This document shows, one piece after another, positions 1 through 11,738 of a DNA stretch of 64,000 bases (positions are counted from its first letter, which is position 1; each line of letters starts with the position of its first letter). The stretch lies in the NCBI GenBank assembly GCA_027886175.1, contig JAJNNQ010000002.1:2112001-2176000 (forward strand), in the 5' to 3' direction. The notes beneath the pieces are model-generated. The model was not told where the DNA came from. It was given only the letters and a program-made list of their open reading frames with translations, and searched no databases. Source of the DNA: Phylloscopus collybita. Lineage: Eukaryota > Chordata > Aves > Passeriformes > Phylloscopidae. Both the position numbers and the translations under genes were made by a program.

Positions 1-1649
1 CAAGGTAGAATCACCACCAAGATATTTGGGTGGGATTCACTTTACAATAATCTCATTATAGCACCTCACATAGGAAAACTTATACAGGCAATAAATAATA
101 TAAAAAGCTGAATTTCTAGAGGAATATTCAAATTCTAGGAGGTGGATTTACCTCCCTGAGAACTGGCACAAAGTCTCAGGCCTGATTCCTATGGACACCA
201 AGGCATCCCAGAGCTGATAGATCTGATACCAAAACCTGTCCCCTTCTGTAGAGGCAGCTGAAGGGCAGCCTGGGAATGGAAGAACATCTGAAGTTGCACC
301 AGATTTTTATGCTTAAGCATCTAAATTATACCTCAAACTGACAATTAAGGGTTAAGGACCTAAATATTTCCAAAGATTTTAGGATTATTTTCAATTGGGC
401 AAGCACAGGGCCACGGCACAGCTTGAGATGCCACTTTTTCAGAGGGTGGACTTATGAACTCCTGGCATCGTTTCACTTCTGCAACATGAAGAATGTGCCC
501 TGATGTGCAGAGGATGCTATTTAATTTGAAAAAAAAAATAAAAAATTGGTGTGGTCAGAGGTTTGATGTAATAATCATGTTTTGATTCAGTTGTAGCAGA
601 TTGCCTCTTCAGCCCTTCCCTTTAAAATGTTATTCAGCTTGGAGGGAAAAAATGGCCAGAAAGGATTGGTCATTTTACACATTCCTTTTTTTCACTAATG
701 AAGAAGAATAACAAAGCAAGAAAAACCTCCAAGGAGCTCTCTAACCCCTCAGAAAACACTAAAATGCTAGGGTCAACTTATTTTTCCTGAGATCCACAGT
801 TAATTTTCTTTTCAACATTTTAAAAATTCACTACTCAGGTTTTTTTTTTTTCCCTGTAGAATAATGCAACAAGCTTTTCTTCCAGATTTTATATTCACCA
901 CCACTGAAAAAGCCAAAGGAATACGCAAAGAACAGAATAATCTGTTCAATTCATAGGATGATGAAGAACACTGAATAGTCTTTTCTCCCTTATCATACAT
1001 TAACCAATGTCATGGTACCCTGATGCTCTCCAGTATCACGAACAACTGGAAATAAAGTCCTCCACTACTCTCTGAAAGTTACAGTAATCCCCTGTTAATA
1101 TCAGTACTCTCAGTTTGTTAGTGGCAGGTTGCTTTAAAACGAGATTTAAAGAAACCAATTTGCTTACAGAATTGCTGAATATTTGACAGCAAATACCCAG
1201 GTTGGTTTCCTAGGCTGATAAATTCCTCCTGTCTCTGTGGCTCTGGGTACTTTCACCTACTCACAACCACTTTCTACAACACTGCTGTGGAGGCATAAAT
1301 TGGTTTTTTCCCTCCTCTCTTATTTCAATATTTCATCTGAGGAACTATGCCAGCTCCTAAGAGAGATGCTATTGGTTTTCCAGGATTCCTCTGAGGATGG
1401 TTGAATGATCCTGCCATGGCTATTCCCATGTTCATCCCATTTGGCTCAAGGAGAGCTGTGCAATCCCCCTCTGGGTATAAATTATTCAGGGCCCCTTTAT
1501 TGCTTCATAAGGTTAATGTGAGAACAGCAGTTGGTGTAGATCAGCTGCACTCAGTTTGTTTGAGCTGTATTGAAGACAATATTTCAGTGATAAACCATCC
1601 CAGGACTTCCACAACATCACCTTTACACTCCGTCAGTAGCAACAAATGC

Positions 1650-1800
1650 AAAGCTCTGTAATTAATGTTACGGGGGAAGTTTGGAGATGCAAAATTTAAT
1701 CACCTGAACTAAATTTAGCGGGAGAATCAGGTTAATTACCCCATTTCAAGGCGCCGTGGGGAATAAAATGCAAATGATGGCTAAAAACCACAGAGTGGCA
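1650..1800. promoter_or_regulatory. Candidate conserved non-coding element (speculative)
   Basis: The stretch carries a perfect octamer ATGCAAAT at 1768-1775 and a near-palindromic GGTTAATTACC at 1730-1740, which resembles an HNF1 or homeodomain site, together with further TAAT cores. It also holds CpGs (GGCGCCG near 1750) unusual for the surrounding AT-rich DNA. POU/homeodomain binding is established for these motif types. That this stretch is an enhancer is inference only, because short motifs occur often by chance. Confidence 0.2.
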
Positions 1801-2385
1801 ACTGAAAAATAAAGTTCTGTGAGAAGTTCAGTGGTGTTTCATGGCCAGGTGCTGGGTTCACATCCTTTGTGAAGGTCATTCCACCTCCACTGTGAGCTTC
1901 CACTTCCTGCTGGGGAGTTTACTTGTATTAATTTTGATATTAATTTTAGAACAATTCAGCTCAGTGAGGTACTAAAATTAACATGGAAGCTAGCTAGTGA
2001 AAAATGTCATGGACAGATCAAGCTGGTTCTCCTCCCTATAATTTTCTTCTCTTTTCCAGCAACAAGACTGAAGCTTCATTTATTTGGCCCAAGTTACACC
2101 TTGGTGCTGGATTAATTCTGCTCCACATAGACCAGAAAAACTTGAAACCTTGATCCCACCTGGTATCTGAGCTAATGTGTCGAAGAATTGTTCACTTCCC
2201 ATCTATTGGTGGTTTTTGCACCACCGTTTGCTGAGTATTTGACAAGATTTAAGTGGGTCCTGTAAAGGCTGCAGATAGATTTTCTGAAAGCATAAATTAT
2301 CTGAGACTTGGGTTTTAGTAAAATCTCCTTGAAGTATTTAAAAGCTTCTGCCACTAGTGCATGCCCTGCCCAGGAGCAAAGAGCT

Positions 2386-2399
2386 CCTGTGGCCACAGG
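2386..2399. repeat. 14-bp perfect palindrome
   Basis: CCTGTGGCCACAGG reads identically on both strands. It has no loop, so any hairpin would be strained. No function is suggested by the neighbours. Confidence 0.6.
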
Positions 2400-2474
2400 G
2401 AGAGCAAGATTCGACTTCACTGAGGAGATAAAGCCAAAAGGCAACAAGAAGGTACAAAAGCAGTCAGTAAAAAT

Positions 2475-2820
2475 GGAAAAAAAAAATTTCAACACCCTAC
2501 ATAATAAAAAAAACCCCAAACCAAAACCAACAACAAAAAACCCTCAACAACCAAAAACCACAAAACAAAACAAAACAAAAATAAATAAAAAAAACTCAAA
2601 TCAAAAACAAGCAACAACAAAAAAATCCCCATAAAAAAAAGTAACAAAAGAAAAAAAAATCCACAAACAAAAAACCCCAAACCAAAACCAAAGAAAAAAA
2701 CAAACCTCCTCCTCAAAAAAAAAAACCAAAAAACCCCAATTTTTGTCTGCCTATTGTCCAACAAGTAAAGTAGCAAGAAAAAAAAAAAAGGCAAAAAAGC
2801 CCAACAACAAAACCAAATAA
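2475..2820. repeat. A/C-rich low-complexity tract
   Basis: About 345 bp composed almost only of A and C on the plus strand (runs of A broken by C, CC and CCC, with CAAAA-like units). It has no fixed period and no flanking duplication I can see. The long Lys/Asn/Thr frame on plus and the Phe-rich frame on minus across it are composition artefacts. It may descend from a poly-A or CAAAA-type simple repeat. Confidence 0.85.
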
Positions 2821-4698
2821 TGTTTCTGACTTATTATTTCTGTCTATTGTTTGTCAATGCACGCTATATTCCTAGAGCATGGCAAAATTACCACAGCAGG
2901 GAACACTTTTTCTACAGGAAACATAAGAAAAAAAAATCACATTTTGAAGTTATGGAGAGGAAATCCACAATTTTCTTTTTTTTTTTTTTTAATTTGCATG
3001 TCAGAGTCCATGAATTTTAGCTATGATGCAAATCCCACAGCTTCATAAATTCACTGTAAAGCACTGAGACACGAGCACAAGAGTTAAATTAAAACCCAGT
3101 TCTATTGATAAGTGATTAAGAAAATTAATTAGGAAGGGAAACTCCCATTATGTGCCCTTTTATATTTATAAATCATAAGAGGAAGTCCTAAGAGCTGCAC
3201 TAATCCAGATTATTTAAAGGCTAAGGGATGCTCTTCCATGCAGAAAAGTGTGGTGTCATGATGATTAATAAGGTGAAATGTGAGAAATGAGCCCTTCACT
3301 GCTCAGTTGTCTTTAGAGCCAGGTATTTACCCAGCAGCAGGCACTTCTAGGCTGCCACAAATCTTGAGCAGCAGCAGAGGAGATGTTTAAGGAAGTGATC
3401 AATGGGGCTTGGAAGTCTCAAGTGGTGCCCATGGCTCGCAACCTCCTGTGCACACTGCTCCAGATAAAAGGGGGAAAAAAGGAGAGGGAAAAAAAAAGTG
3501 ATTTTGAAGTTGTAAATACATTTTATTTACTTTGCTTGCTCCCTTTTTCCCATTGAGATTGTATTCCTTAATTTAAAAGGATGAATAGATCTCTGAAATG
3601 ACCGAAGAAATGGAATATCCTGGAGAAAAGCTGATTTGTGTATGATGAAAATAAGAAACCCTGTGAATATGAGACTGTTCTTATGCTGTGAAAATATAAC
3701 CCTATTAGAAGACTCTACAGTGTCACCAGCAATGGATTTGAAAATTGTACATTCTGAAATTATGATGACAAAAAGGAGCTCACTTTTCAAAAGAGATTGC
3801 CTTGATTATGCTTAAATTAAATTATTTCAAACTGCCTCATCATATCTACCTGTAGCTAAACACAAGGTATAGAAGATTTTTCTCTTTTTAGAAACTGAAT
3901 TGTTGAAAATGATAAAGAAAAATTATAACTTGCCTCGAATCTTCCTTCTGCTTTTTCTTTTATTAATTTTTATTTTTCCCAAAAGATCATTAGGTGCTTG
4001 GCACCAGTGCAGGCGTATGAATACATCTCCCAGTAATAGCTTTTACAAATCTGATGACACATTTCAGAGGAGAAAGCTTTCCTCTTAACTGTAATAACTC
4101 GTGTTAGCAGCCTCACTGAAGGAGTGGAGATGGTGTTAAAAATTATAATCAATGACTCAAGGGAGAGCTACAAATTACTCTGCCACGCTGCAGGAAAATC
4201 GAAACTCCAGCAGCAAACCTTCCATGATAATGGGTGTATAAACAGGAGATAGGGAATAAAAAACAGGGATTATGGCTGGCCCTGTCCATCTTGCAAAGAC
4301 ATCCCACCAAAGAGAGCAAATCAGAAATACATGATGGGAAGATAAGACCTTAATCCCATCTTAAAGGAAAAAGGCTTTTGGAATCTGGCAGGGTGGCCAA
4401 AGGTCAGACCACTGAGGTTAAAGACTTTGATCCTCAGGATGTGGACCATTGTGGTGGGGTGGGCAGGAACGGGACAGGACTGCTGGGGAAGCTGTTCTCT
4501 CTCTTTAGTGCAGCATCAGTCTCATCACAGAGGGAGAAACAACTGAGCAAAAGCAACAGCTCGCAGCACGCCAGCAGCAGCCGCCAATTTCTTTGTTAGA
4601 GCATCTTAAAAGCCCTTCAGCCAATAATATATTGCTAAAGTTTACAGACAGTTGTTTTAACCAATCAGTTATAGCACACGCGCACCTGGTTTAAACAA
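2821..4698. other. Unique non-coding sequence
   Basis: No recognised repeat apart from short homopolymers (T run near 2980, A-rich 3474-3500). Open frames such as 3527-3790 minus and 3900-4088 plus have no recognisable domain. The last part (4640-4698) contains a CCAAT motif and alternating CpGs (GCACACGCGC) just before the LTR and could belong to an older retroviral piece. Confidence 0.5.
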
Positions 4699-4882
4699 TG
4701 TCGCAATTCGACGCTCACGCACTGAGGTGTCCGAGGTAAAAAAAGGGGCAGTTTATTTACAGACCTCGACATTTATAGAATTCCAACAGTGACCACGGAT
4801 TGGAGGAAGAAAATTGTCCTCTCCAACCACACTGGTCAACCCAACAGTCCACCAGTTCTCTCCTCCTCCAGAAAGAAACGCA
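4699..4882 (-). mobile_element. Compact solo LTR, class II (ERVK/alpha-like) candidate
   Basis: Read on the minus strand this begins TGCG and ends GACA, giving the canonical TG...CA ends. A TATA-like CTATAAATG lies at about 4770-4778, and an AATAAA polyadenylation signal follows only some 20 bp downstream (4753-4758), a spacing found in avian alpha-retrovirus LTRs. A 6-bp direct repeat AAACAA flanks it (4693-4698 and 4883-4888), the duplication size typical of class II elements. The flank is A-rich and the LTR would be short (184 bp), so the right-hand boundary may be wrong and the element could extend further right. No gag, pol or env is adjacent. Confidence 0.5.
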
Positions 4883-4888
4883 AAACAA

Positions 4889-6870
4889 TAATTGTTTGCA
4901 TGAAAAGTGGGTGAGAAACTCCATTGCAAAAATGCAAACACAGAAGGCTGCAACAGAACTTTAGAAAAACTTCAGAAGAACAGGGCAACACAATTCCCAT
5001 TTGTATGCTCTTCTGTTAACTATATACAATACCCTTATTAAGCTTAAGACCTTCTACTATCTTGTCAGACATATATTTTCTACAGTGTTAAGGTTTATTC
5101 AAACCTAGAAACTCAGCCTTTGTTTCCCATGTCCTTGTTTGCTATACTACTGTATACTGCTGTATCTTTTCTAGTTCCAAACTCTTTCTCAGTTGCAGCA
5201 GATTCTTGAGTTCTCAGCTTTTTTCTGTTTGAGGCCTGCTTCTTCAGCTCCTAAAAATCCTTTTTACATTTAGTGTTTCCCGCAGACCATGTTTGTAAAC
5301 ATCTGCCAAAGGTGCACATCTGCCAAGCACGCTGCAGGTAGGAGGTTATGAAAGGAGAACCCAAAGTTTACCCAAATTCTTCTTAATGAACTTCCTGTAA
5401 TTCAGATATCCTGCATTCCTCTAGAAAGCTTATTAGTTATTTCTTTGCAAAAACCTGGAATGTGCCTTGTTGCACACCCCCACCTGTTACATCCCTTGGC
5501 CTGTGTTCAGGATCAGGATGAATTATGTGATGTCCTCTTTGACCCACATACCCCTTCAGGGTTTGGATGCCCTCCTTATTATGCACTTGCACACCAAGAA
5601 TATGCTGAGGAACATTAACTTAGGACTATTTTTCCCTTCAGCCAGTAGCCCCCATTAACAGCTACCCAGGCAGCCCTTGAAACTCAGAATAAAGGACACC
5701 AGGCAGGCTTTTCTCCCCTGGTGAAGCACTGGGGAGCTGCTCACTGAAGATGCACCAGACTTACACCATTATTTTCTTGAGAGTGAAATGTTCATGTCTC
5801 TCCAGGCACCCTGGAGTCTTTCTTAAGACATCTGCCTTTTAGATAAGAGAAAAAATGAGATTATTTCAATTCTGCATGCAAAGCTCCAAGAAACAGTTTA
5901 GAGGCAGAGAAGCATAAATAAAAGATTATTAAAACTTATAAAAATCTGCATAAATAAAATTCATCCACTGAACAATGGCTTGGCTTTAACCCAGAGGATC
6001 AGCCTCACTTTTCATGCAGAGGAGAAAAAGGCTGTCAGACAAAGGTTTGTTCAGCTCACCTAATTGATGTCTGGTCTTCAAGCAATACCCTCATTCCTGC
6101 CTCTATTGAATAAATCACGATCCAAGGCCACAGTTCCCATTATATGTTCATTTATACAAAAATTCAATATCTAGAGAACTCCTGGTCATATTGCAAACCT
6201 CCAGCAAACGTCTTACATTTATTCTGTTTGCAATTATCTAAATTATAATTACGTAAATATATCTAATAATAAATCAAGCAGCCAGAATAGTGACCAAGGC
6301 ACCACCAAGCAAATCTGTTAATGTGACCCCTCTGCCTGGCAGAGTTTGGCTCAAATGAATTTATCCTCCCCAATAATTCCCAGGAATGGTGCAGAAGTTG
6401 GCACGGAACATTCCCAGTCATCCATGCAGGCACTTGATCCCATTTTGAAGGCTAAGAGATTTTCATGGATCAGAGCTAGCAAACACTCTCTGGCCCATCT
6501 CAATTATTAATATGTTTTTTATCTGGACTGTGGAGCCTCAGAAGTGCTGATTGTTATCCGTGGTCTGGACGGAGCCATCAAACAGGGCAGCAGTGAAAAA
6601 AGGTTGCTTCTGCCAAGCACAGAAATGGGCAGAGCTCTGGCTTTGGCTGGAGAAATCACAAATCCATGGGAAGATTGCATTTCTCATAGGTTAACAGGGA
6701 ACAGTTTATCTTTGGGAAACCATGTCCAATAAAAGTTGTACTAAAAATTATCTGCCATGTGAACAGAGGAAGAAGACTCAAAGAGAAGGCTTGGGATTGG
6801 ATGCTTGTAGCAGAGACAGTCCCAGGCAGAATAACTAATTGGGAATTACAGCAGTGTGGGGGTGAATGCC
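4889..6870. other. Unique AT-rich non-coding sequence
   Basis: No gene or clear repeat was recognised. The first 500 bp, right of the LTR, could include more of a retroviral element but shows no coding remnant. Around 5925-6300 the sequence is rich in AATAAA, TAAT and ATTA cores, as expected from its AT content. Confidence 0.45.
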
Positions 6871-7539
6871 TGTCTTGGTTTGGAAAGAGAGGTGTCTGCT
6901 AAAGAAGTCAGGAACCTCCCTTGAAATGGAGAATGTAAACCCGCTCCCTCCAAATTATTATAATTTTGAAATTAAGGGGCTCTCAGGTGAAGATATGGGA
7001 AGAGGAATAACAGTTCTTTACTAGGAAAATTAAAATATATATAAAATATATATATAAATAAAAAATGTAGTAGTACAGAAAAAAAAAAAAAGGAAACACT
7101 GACAGAGTCAGAACACAGCCTGACACCCTGTTGGTCAGGGTGTTGGGAGCAGCCCAATCAATCCTCCTGCAGTGACAGATGTGGTTCTGTTGGAGCAATG
7201 ATCCTGTAGGAGGGTGGAGTTTTCTCTGAAGGTCCAGTGGGGGTGAGATGGGTCTGGTCTTCCTCTGGGAATCCAGGGCAAACAGGCTGCCCTGGTGTTC
7301 TGAATCTCAGGTTTGATCCAGGTGGGAATGCTGGGCTCATCCCCCTGGGTGGAGCATCTCCCAGTGGGATGATGGAATTGTATCAGCCATGCAGTGAGCC
7401 TGGATGGCCCATGAACAGCAGATATCCCCTGGAGGGAGGATGGGTCCTGGAAGACATAAAGAACACTGCCCCACCTGGTTTGAACAGATGGTGATAGAAT
7501 TCAAACTTTTGGTTATCTCTTGCATTGCAACCCAAGACA
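6871..7539 (-). mobile_element. LTR of the 'TGTCTTGG' family, copy 1
   Basis: A 669-bp long terminal repeat in antisense orientation. Both ends are intact: the plus strand starts TGTCTTGGTT at 6871 and ends CCCAAGACA at 7539, so the element has TGTCTTGG...CCAAGACA inverted termini. It aligns by eye along nearly its whole length with the reverse complement of 37825-38476, and its U5 and R parts align with 31021-31475. U3 carries a GC-box-like stretch and a TATA-like GGATCAAACC. A T/A-rich segment (7020-7092) separates R from U5. The 5-bp flanks (ATGCC left, AGGGC right) do not match, so no target-site duplication is evident. No internal retroviral genes are attached, so it is best read as a solo LTR. 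Confidence 0.85.
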
Positions 7540-7562
7540 AGGGCCCTCTCTGTGTAACTCTA

Positions 7563-7843
7563 AGAATCACAGAGTGGTTTGGATTGGGAGGATTTTAAAA
7601 CTGATCTCTTGTTCCACCTTTTGCTGTGGGCAGGACACCTTCCGCTATCCCAGGTTGCTCCAAGCCCCAGTGTCCAAACTGGCCTTGGACACTTCCAGGG
7701 ATCCTGGGTCAGCCACAGCTTCTCTGGACACCCTGTACCAGCACCTCCCTATCCTAACAGCCAAGAATTTCTTCCTAATATCCCATCTAACCCCACTCTC
7801 TGTCATTTTGAAGCCATTCCCCCTTGTCCTACTACATCAATTA
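7563..7843 (-). mobile_element. CR1 LINE fragment (minus)
   Basis: The antisense form of the CR1 3' end is recognisable: AGAATCACAGAGTGGTTTGG at the left, then the conserved 'ccttccgctatcccaggttgctccaag' type block and 'cttggacacttccagggatcc'. The copy is 5'-truncated near 7843 and carries no open frame of reverse transcriptase. It starts only 24 bp beyond the LTR at 6871-7539. Confidence 0.9.
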
Positions 7844-8599
7844 TTTACCTCACTTTAGGGGTGAATGACTCTGTCTGGCTCTCAGGAGTCACAGGATGCC
7901 CTGAAGCTCTTCCACAGATAAAAGAAACTTGTTCCAGGTACCACTTGCAAAACCTGACTATTTAATCCAAGCCCAGAGGCCAAGGGTGTCAGTTCTGAAG
8001 AGCTGATGCATCCCTCGCCATTTTATGTGTCACACACAAAAGGAAGGCCCAGAGCTGTTAATGAAAACAAAAGATCAGAATTTGTTGTGTGCCACATCTA
8101 AAAATGGATGTGGTTTTTGGCTTCTCACCAGAACAATGCCTCCAGTGAAATCTGGTGATTCATTGGTGTGGTCAAAAGTGATGGGCTCATTTATTCCTAG
8201 ATGGTGATTTACTGGAATTCCCTTTATTGTCCTAATTCTCCCACTGAAGTCACTGATGTCATCACTAACTTCCCCCTCATAAATCAAAAAATCAGAAGCC
8301 TTTTCATATCATCTACTTTTACTTCCTGTGGAGAATAGTCCAGGGATTTCTCTAACTGGTTCTCCAACAGATTTCTATTCAAAAATTTATAAAGAGCACT
8401 GTGTACCAGTATACTTCATGTAGGTACTTTTATTTTTGGTTATTTGCTCACAGTTTGTTTTAAAATAGTTACTGTGGAAGCCTCGTGAAATTCAGATGAA
8501 AATAAATTATTGGGTTGTTTTTCCCTGAAAGTGGAATTCATCCTTATCAAAATTAGGGTATCGACCTTCTGCCATCTATGTGAGCCTTTTTTATTTAAT

Positions 8600-8658
8600 A
8601 TTAAGTAGGTTTTGTTCGTAATTTTTATATTAAGTTATACTTTGTTCATTATTTTTAT
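8600..8658. repeat. Two-copy ~30-bp tandem duplication
   Basis: Unit one spans 8600-8628 and unit two 8629-8658. Both start ATTAAGT, share TTTGTTC and end ATTTTTAT. The copies differ at several positions, so the duplication is not very recent. A short (CA)n follows. Confidence 0.7.
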
Positions 8659-10199
8659 ATTACACACACACATTGTAACCATGTTTTCATCTTCAGTCAC
8701 CAGGAAACCTAACATTTAATATTTACATGAGGTTATAAATTATTTTACAACTATTTTGTTCTCAGCTCAAATTTGCCTCGTACATCCCACAAAGGAATAA
8801 TTTAATATTTGTCTTGCAGATGTCACTGAATTCCATACTGAAAACTAAACAAATCCCTAAATTTGAATCTTTCCTCAGAGAACATGCAGCAGGAAATCTT
8901 GTTTGGTGTAATGCAAAAACATTAGAGATTGCAGGCTGACTCACTTCTTGGATATAAAACATCCTCCTTCTCATTCTAGGTGTCCAGGGTTTGTTTTTTT
9001 AACATAATTTGAAAAGCTTAAGGCTGTAATGAACAGCTTACAAAATTATATCCTCTCAGATTCCGAGATGGGAATTTGTGACAATACCTTCAACCTGCAG
9101 ATAGCCCTGCAGGTGAAAACAGCAGCTACAACAGGTGAGTGGATTATAAAAGAGAAAAATAACAAGAGGGGTTTTTGTTGGTTTTTTTTTTTTTTCCCCC
9201 TCACTTTCAACTCACTGATTTTCAGTATTTAACTTCTTTTTTTTTCTCTCTCTCTTAATCCACAAAGGAGATTTCAAGCCTGGGAGCTGTCAGAAGTGCT
9301 GTCATGTTCTATATGAAACAATAACAGGCAGAATGCAGAGACAATGGATATTAGCTTTCGTCCAAACCCTTCCAGTGAAACAATTGGGATCAGGGTACAT
9401 TTCCAAACATTCTTGCTGAACTTCTTAACAACACATTTTCCCCTCATTGTTCACAGATGACAAATGAAAAATGGAATAGGGAAGAGATCAGTGAAGCCTG
9501 ATCCAAGCCTGGGGTATTTTATACCTATTGCTTGTCAGGTGTCCTCCATTTCCATGTCTGTATTACACTACAACTCAATTTTGGTGAGGATTTTGTTTGC
9601 TATATTTGCTTGATCCAAGACTAAAAATTCAGGATTTGCTTATTCTTAGAATTTTTATCTCTTCTCTACATTCAAAGCTGAGCATTAACTAAAAATCACC
9701 CGGACTCGTATATTGTAATAAATTGGGATTTCGATATTTGGGGCTACTTTTTCAGTCATGGTTAATACAGTTATTTACACAGTGAAGGAGTTTAGTGTCA
9801 GGTTCTGATTAAAATCTAGTTTTGGCTCTTTAACATTTCTGCTCTTATTACTACTACTACTCAGAAGCAATTTTTTACCCTGGAGAATGGAACCAAACTT
9901 TACTCTCCAAGCAGTGGGACCACGATCCCAGGTGGAAAACCCAGCTGAACTTCCTTCTGCTCCCTCATTCATTCAGGCATTAATTCACCACTCTGTCAGA
10001 CTGCAAACGTGGAATAAATAACTGGTGGCTTGAAGACAGCAGCTTGCAAAGAATCTCAGAATAATTCCCACCTAATTTGGAATGCCATTGATTTGTTTTG
10101 TTTCTTCATCACAGCGGCGTAACTGAGATATTTAAAAATTTTCTGCTCTTTTGGTTATTTCCACCCCTCCTCTACCCCCAAATATGTTTAGATGCATTT

Positions 10200-10380
10200 T
10201 ATTATCTTTGAAAATCTCAGCCAGGAAGACTAACTAAGAATAACAATGCAAGCCAGGGACAGGCAGCTGTTATTGCTGATAAGAGCCAGGAGGATTGATA
10301 ATTGTCATCAGAGAGTAACTAAGCAAAGGAATGAAAATCAATGGATCTCAGCAACTTTCCAAGGAAATCTTGCTTTATAA
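10200..10380. promoter_or_regulatory. Candidate conserved non-coding element (speculative)
   Basis: The stretch packs AACAATG (SOX-like), CAGCTG (E-box), TGATAAG (GATA-like) and GATTGATAATTGTCATCAG at 10293-10311, which resembles a PBX/MEIS/homeodomain composite. It is repeat-free and of balanced composition compared with its neighbours. Enhancer function is inference only. Confidence 0.25.
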
Positions 10381-10696
10381 TGTGGTGAGAAATTAGGGTG
10401 GGGGAATAACCTTGCTGCTGAATGTACTCTTGCCTCTAAAGATGTATGAGTAGAAGACCATTTGGGAATTCAGCCTCTTAGAACTGAGATGTTAAACTAT
10501 ACCTGCTAAGATTTTAAAAGATAAATAAATATTCCTTCTCTGTTGAACCTTGTACTATTCAAATAAATTCTATTTTGGGGGCTGGAGCTCCTAAATAACC
10601 ATGGGTTATAGGTATGATGCCAAAGGGTCTGAGATATTTCTTAATTAATAAAATACACGGTTTTTTTACTTTTTTACCTCTTTTATTTTGTCCAAG

Positions 10697-10875
10697 TAAA
10701 AATAAAAATAAAAATAAAAAACAAAAAAAACAAACAAAAAAACAAACAAACAAAAAAACCACAAAAAAAAACAAAAACAACAAAAAAAAAAAAAAAAACA
10801 AAAAAAACAAAAAAAAGAACAAAAAAAAAAAAAGAAAAAAAAGGAAAAAAAAGAAAAACAAGAACAAAGCAACTA
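10697..10875. repeat. A/C-rich low-complexity tract
   Basis: A-runs broken by single C or, toward the right, G (ACAAAAAAAC, AAAGAAAAA types), starting as AATAAA-like pentamers. The Lys/Asn-rich plus frame and Phe-rich minus frames across it are artefacts. Confidence 0.85.
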
Positions 10876-11555
10876 CAATGACAATATTTTGCTTGTTTGC
10901 TGAAGTAAATCCATTGCAGTCAAATCTTTACCCACCTTTGGGTTGTCTTTTGTGAAAGTTACTACTGATTGCATTCCATTATCTTCCACTTCAAAGCTTC
11001 AGTGCAGGAAAGAACACAGATGTTGGCATTCCTGACACTGAAAATGGTGCTTTTAAAAAATGAGTCTAAAATTCTTTTCTCTTAGTGAAGTAGATTTGTG
11101 GTGCCTCACATTGTTGCTTCCATAGCTGCATTCCAAGTCCACGGAATAGTTTATTCCAAAATAACATTTAAAAAAAATAGGTTTTTTGAATCTGATGTTT
11201 TGAAAAGCATTTTTAAAGTAGTTTTACAAAAAACTAGCTTTAGAAAAGCAGTTTTCTTCAGGTGAGATATTTTTAAATAGCACAGGAACATGTTCTGTAT
11301 TGGCATTTCAGCTTTCCCACGTGTTTTGTCTTCTGACTCTCCCAATATCTGTGCAGTGAATGTGTGAAGGTTCTACCCACTTTTCCTGAATCAAGGTCAG
11401 AATTATTTTTACATCAGTGACCCTGAAGGACTGAATTTGGTCCTTAATGAAAAAATCCACTTAAAAGAGTTTTCTAAATGAGACCTGTGGTCCAAGTATC
11501 CCCCCTGTGTGTCTTCACAGGCAGGATTTCAATTAAACCATCTTGAGGCACCTTC
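10876..11555. other. Unique non-coding sequence
   Basis: No gene or repeat recognised. AT-rich, with unremarkable short open frames on both strands. Confidence 0.5.
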
Positions 11556-11675
11556 CACAGAATCCCAGAGTGTCTGGGGTTGGAAGGGACCTCTGGGGAT
11601 CATCCAGTCCAACCTCCCTGCTAACACCTGGAGCAGTTCACACAGGATCCCCTCCCTGTGGGACCAGAGAAGGAG
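11556..11675 (-). mobile_element. CR1 LINE fragment (minus, short)
   Basis: CACAGAATCCCAGAG starts the antisense CR1 tail, followed by 'ggttggaagggacctctgg' and 'catccagtccaacctccctg' blocks. A gapped match continues through 'cacaggatcccctcc' to 'gagaaggagat'. Only about 120 bp of the 3' end remain. Confidence 0.85.
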
Positions 11676-11738
11676 ATATTTCTTCTCCCTGAAAATTGTT
11701 TCTTCAAACGAGGACTCCCAGGAGTCTGGGTAAGTCAT

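Larger units (their letters stand above)
1..2474. other. Unique non-coding sequence
   Basis: No gene or recognised interspersed repeat is visible here. The sequence is AT-rich with short homopolymers (A run near 529, T run near 840). The open frames at 812-1000, 1401-1661 and 2172-2519 are short, overlap on opposite strands and show no domain. A candidate regulatory stretch at about 1650-1800 and a 14-bp palindrome at 2386-2399 are listed separately. Confidence 0.6.
7844..10696. other. Unique non-coding sequence
   Basis: No gene recognised. It contains a two-copy 29/30-bp tandem repeat (8600-8658), a short CA run (8661-8672), T-rich runs near 9181-9200 and 9238-9260, and a motif-rich stretch at 10200-10380. 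Open frames here are short and without domains. Confidence 0.5.
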
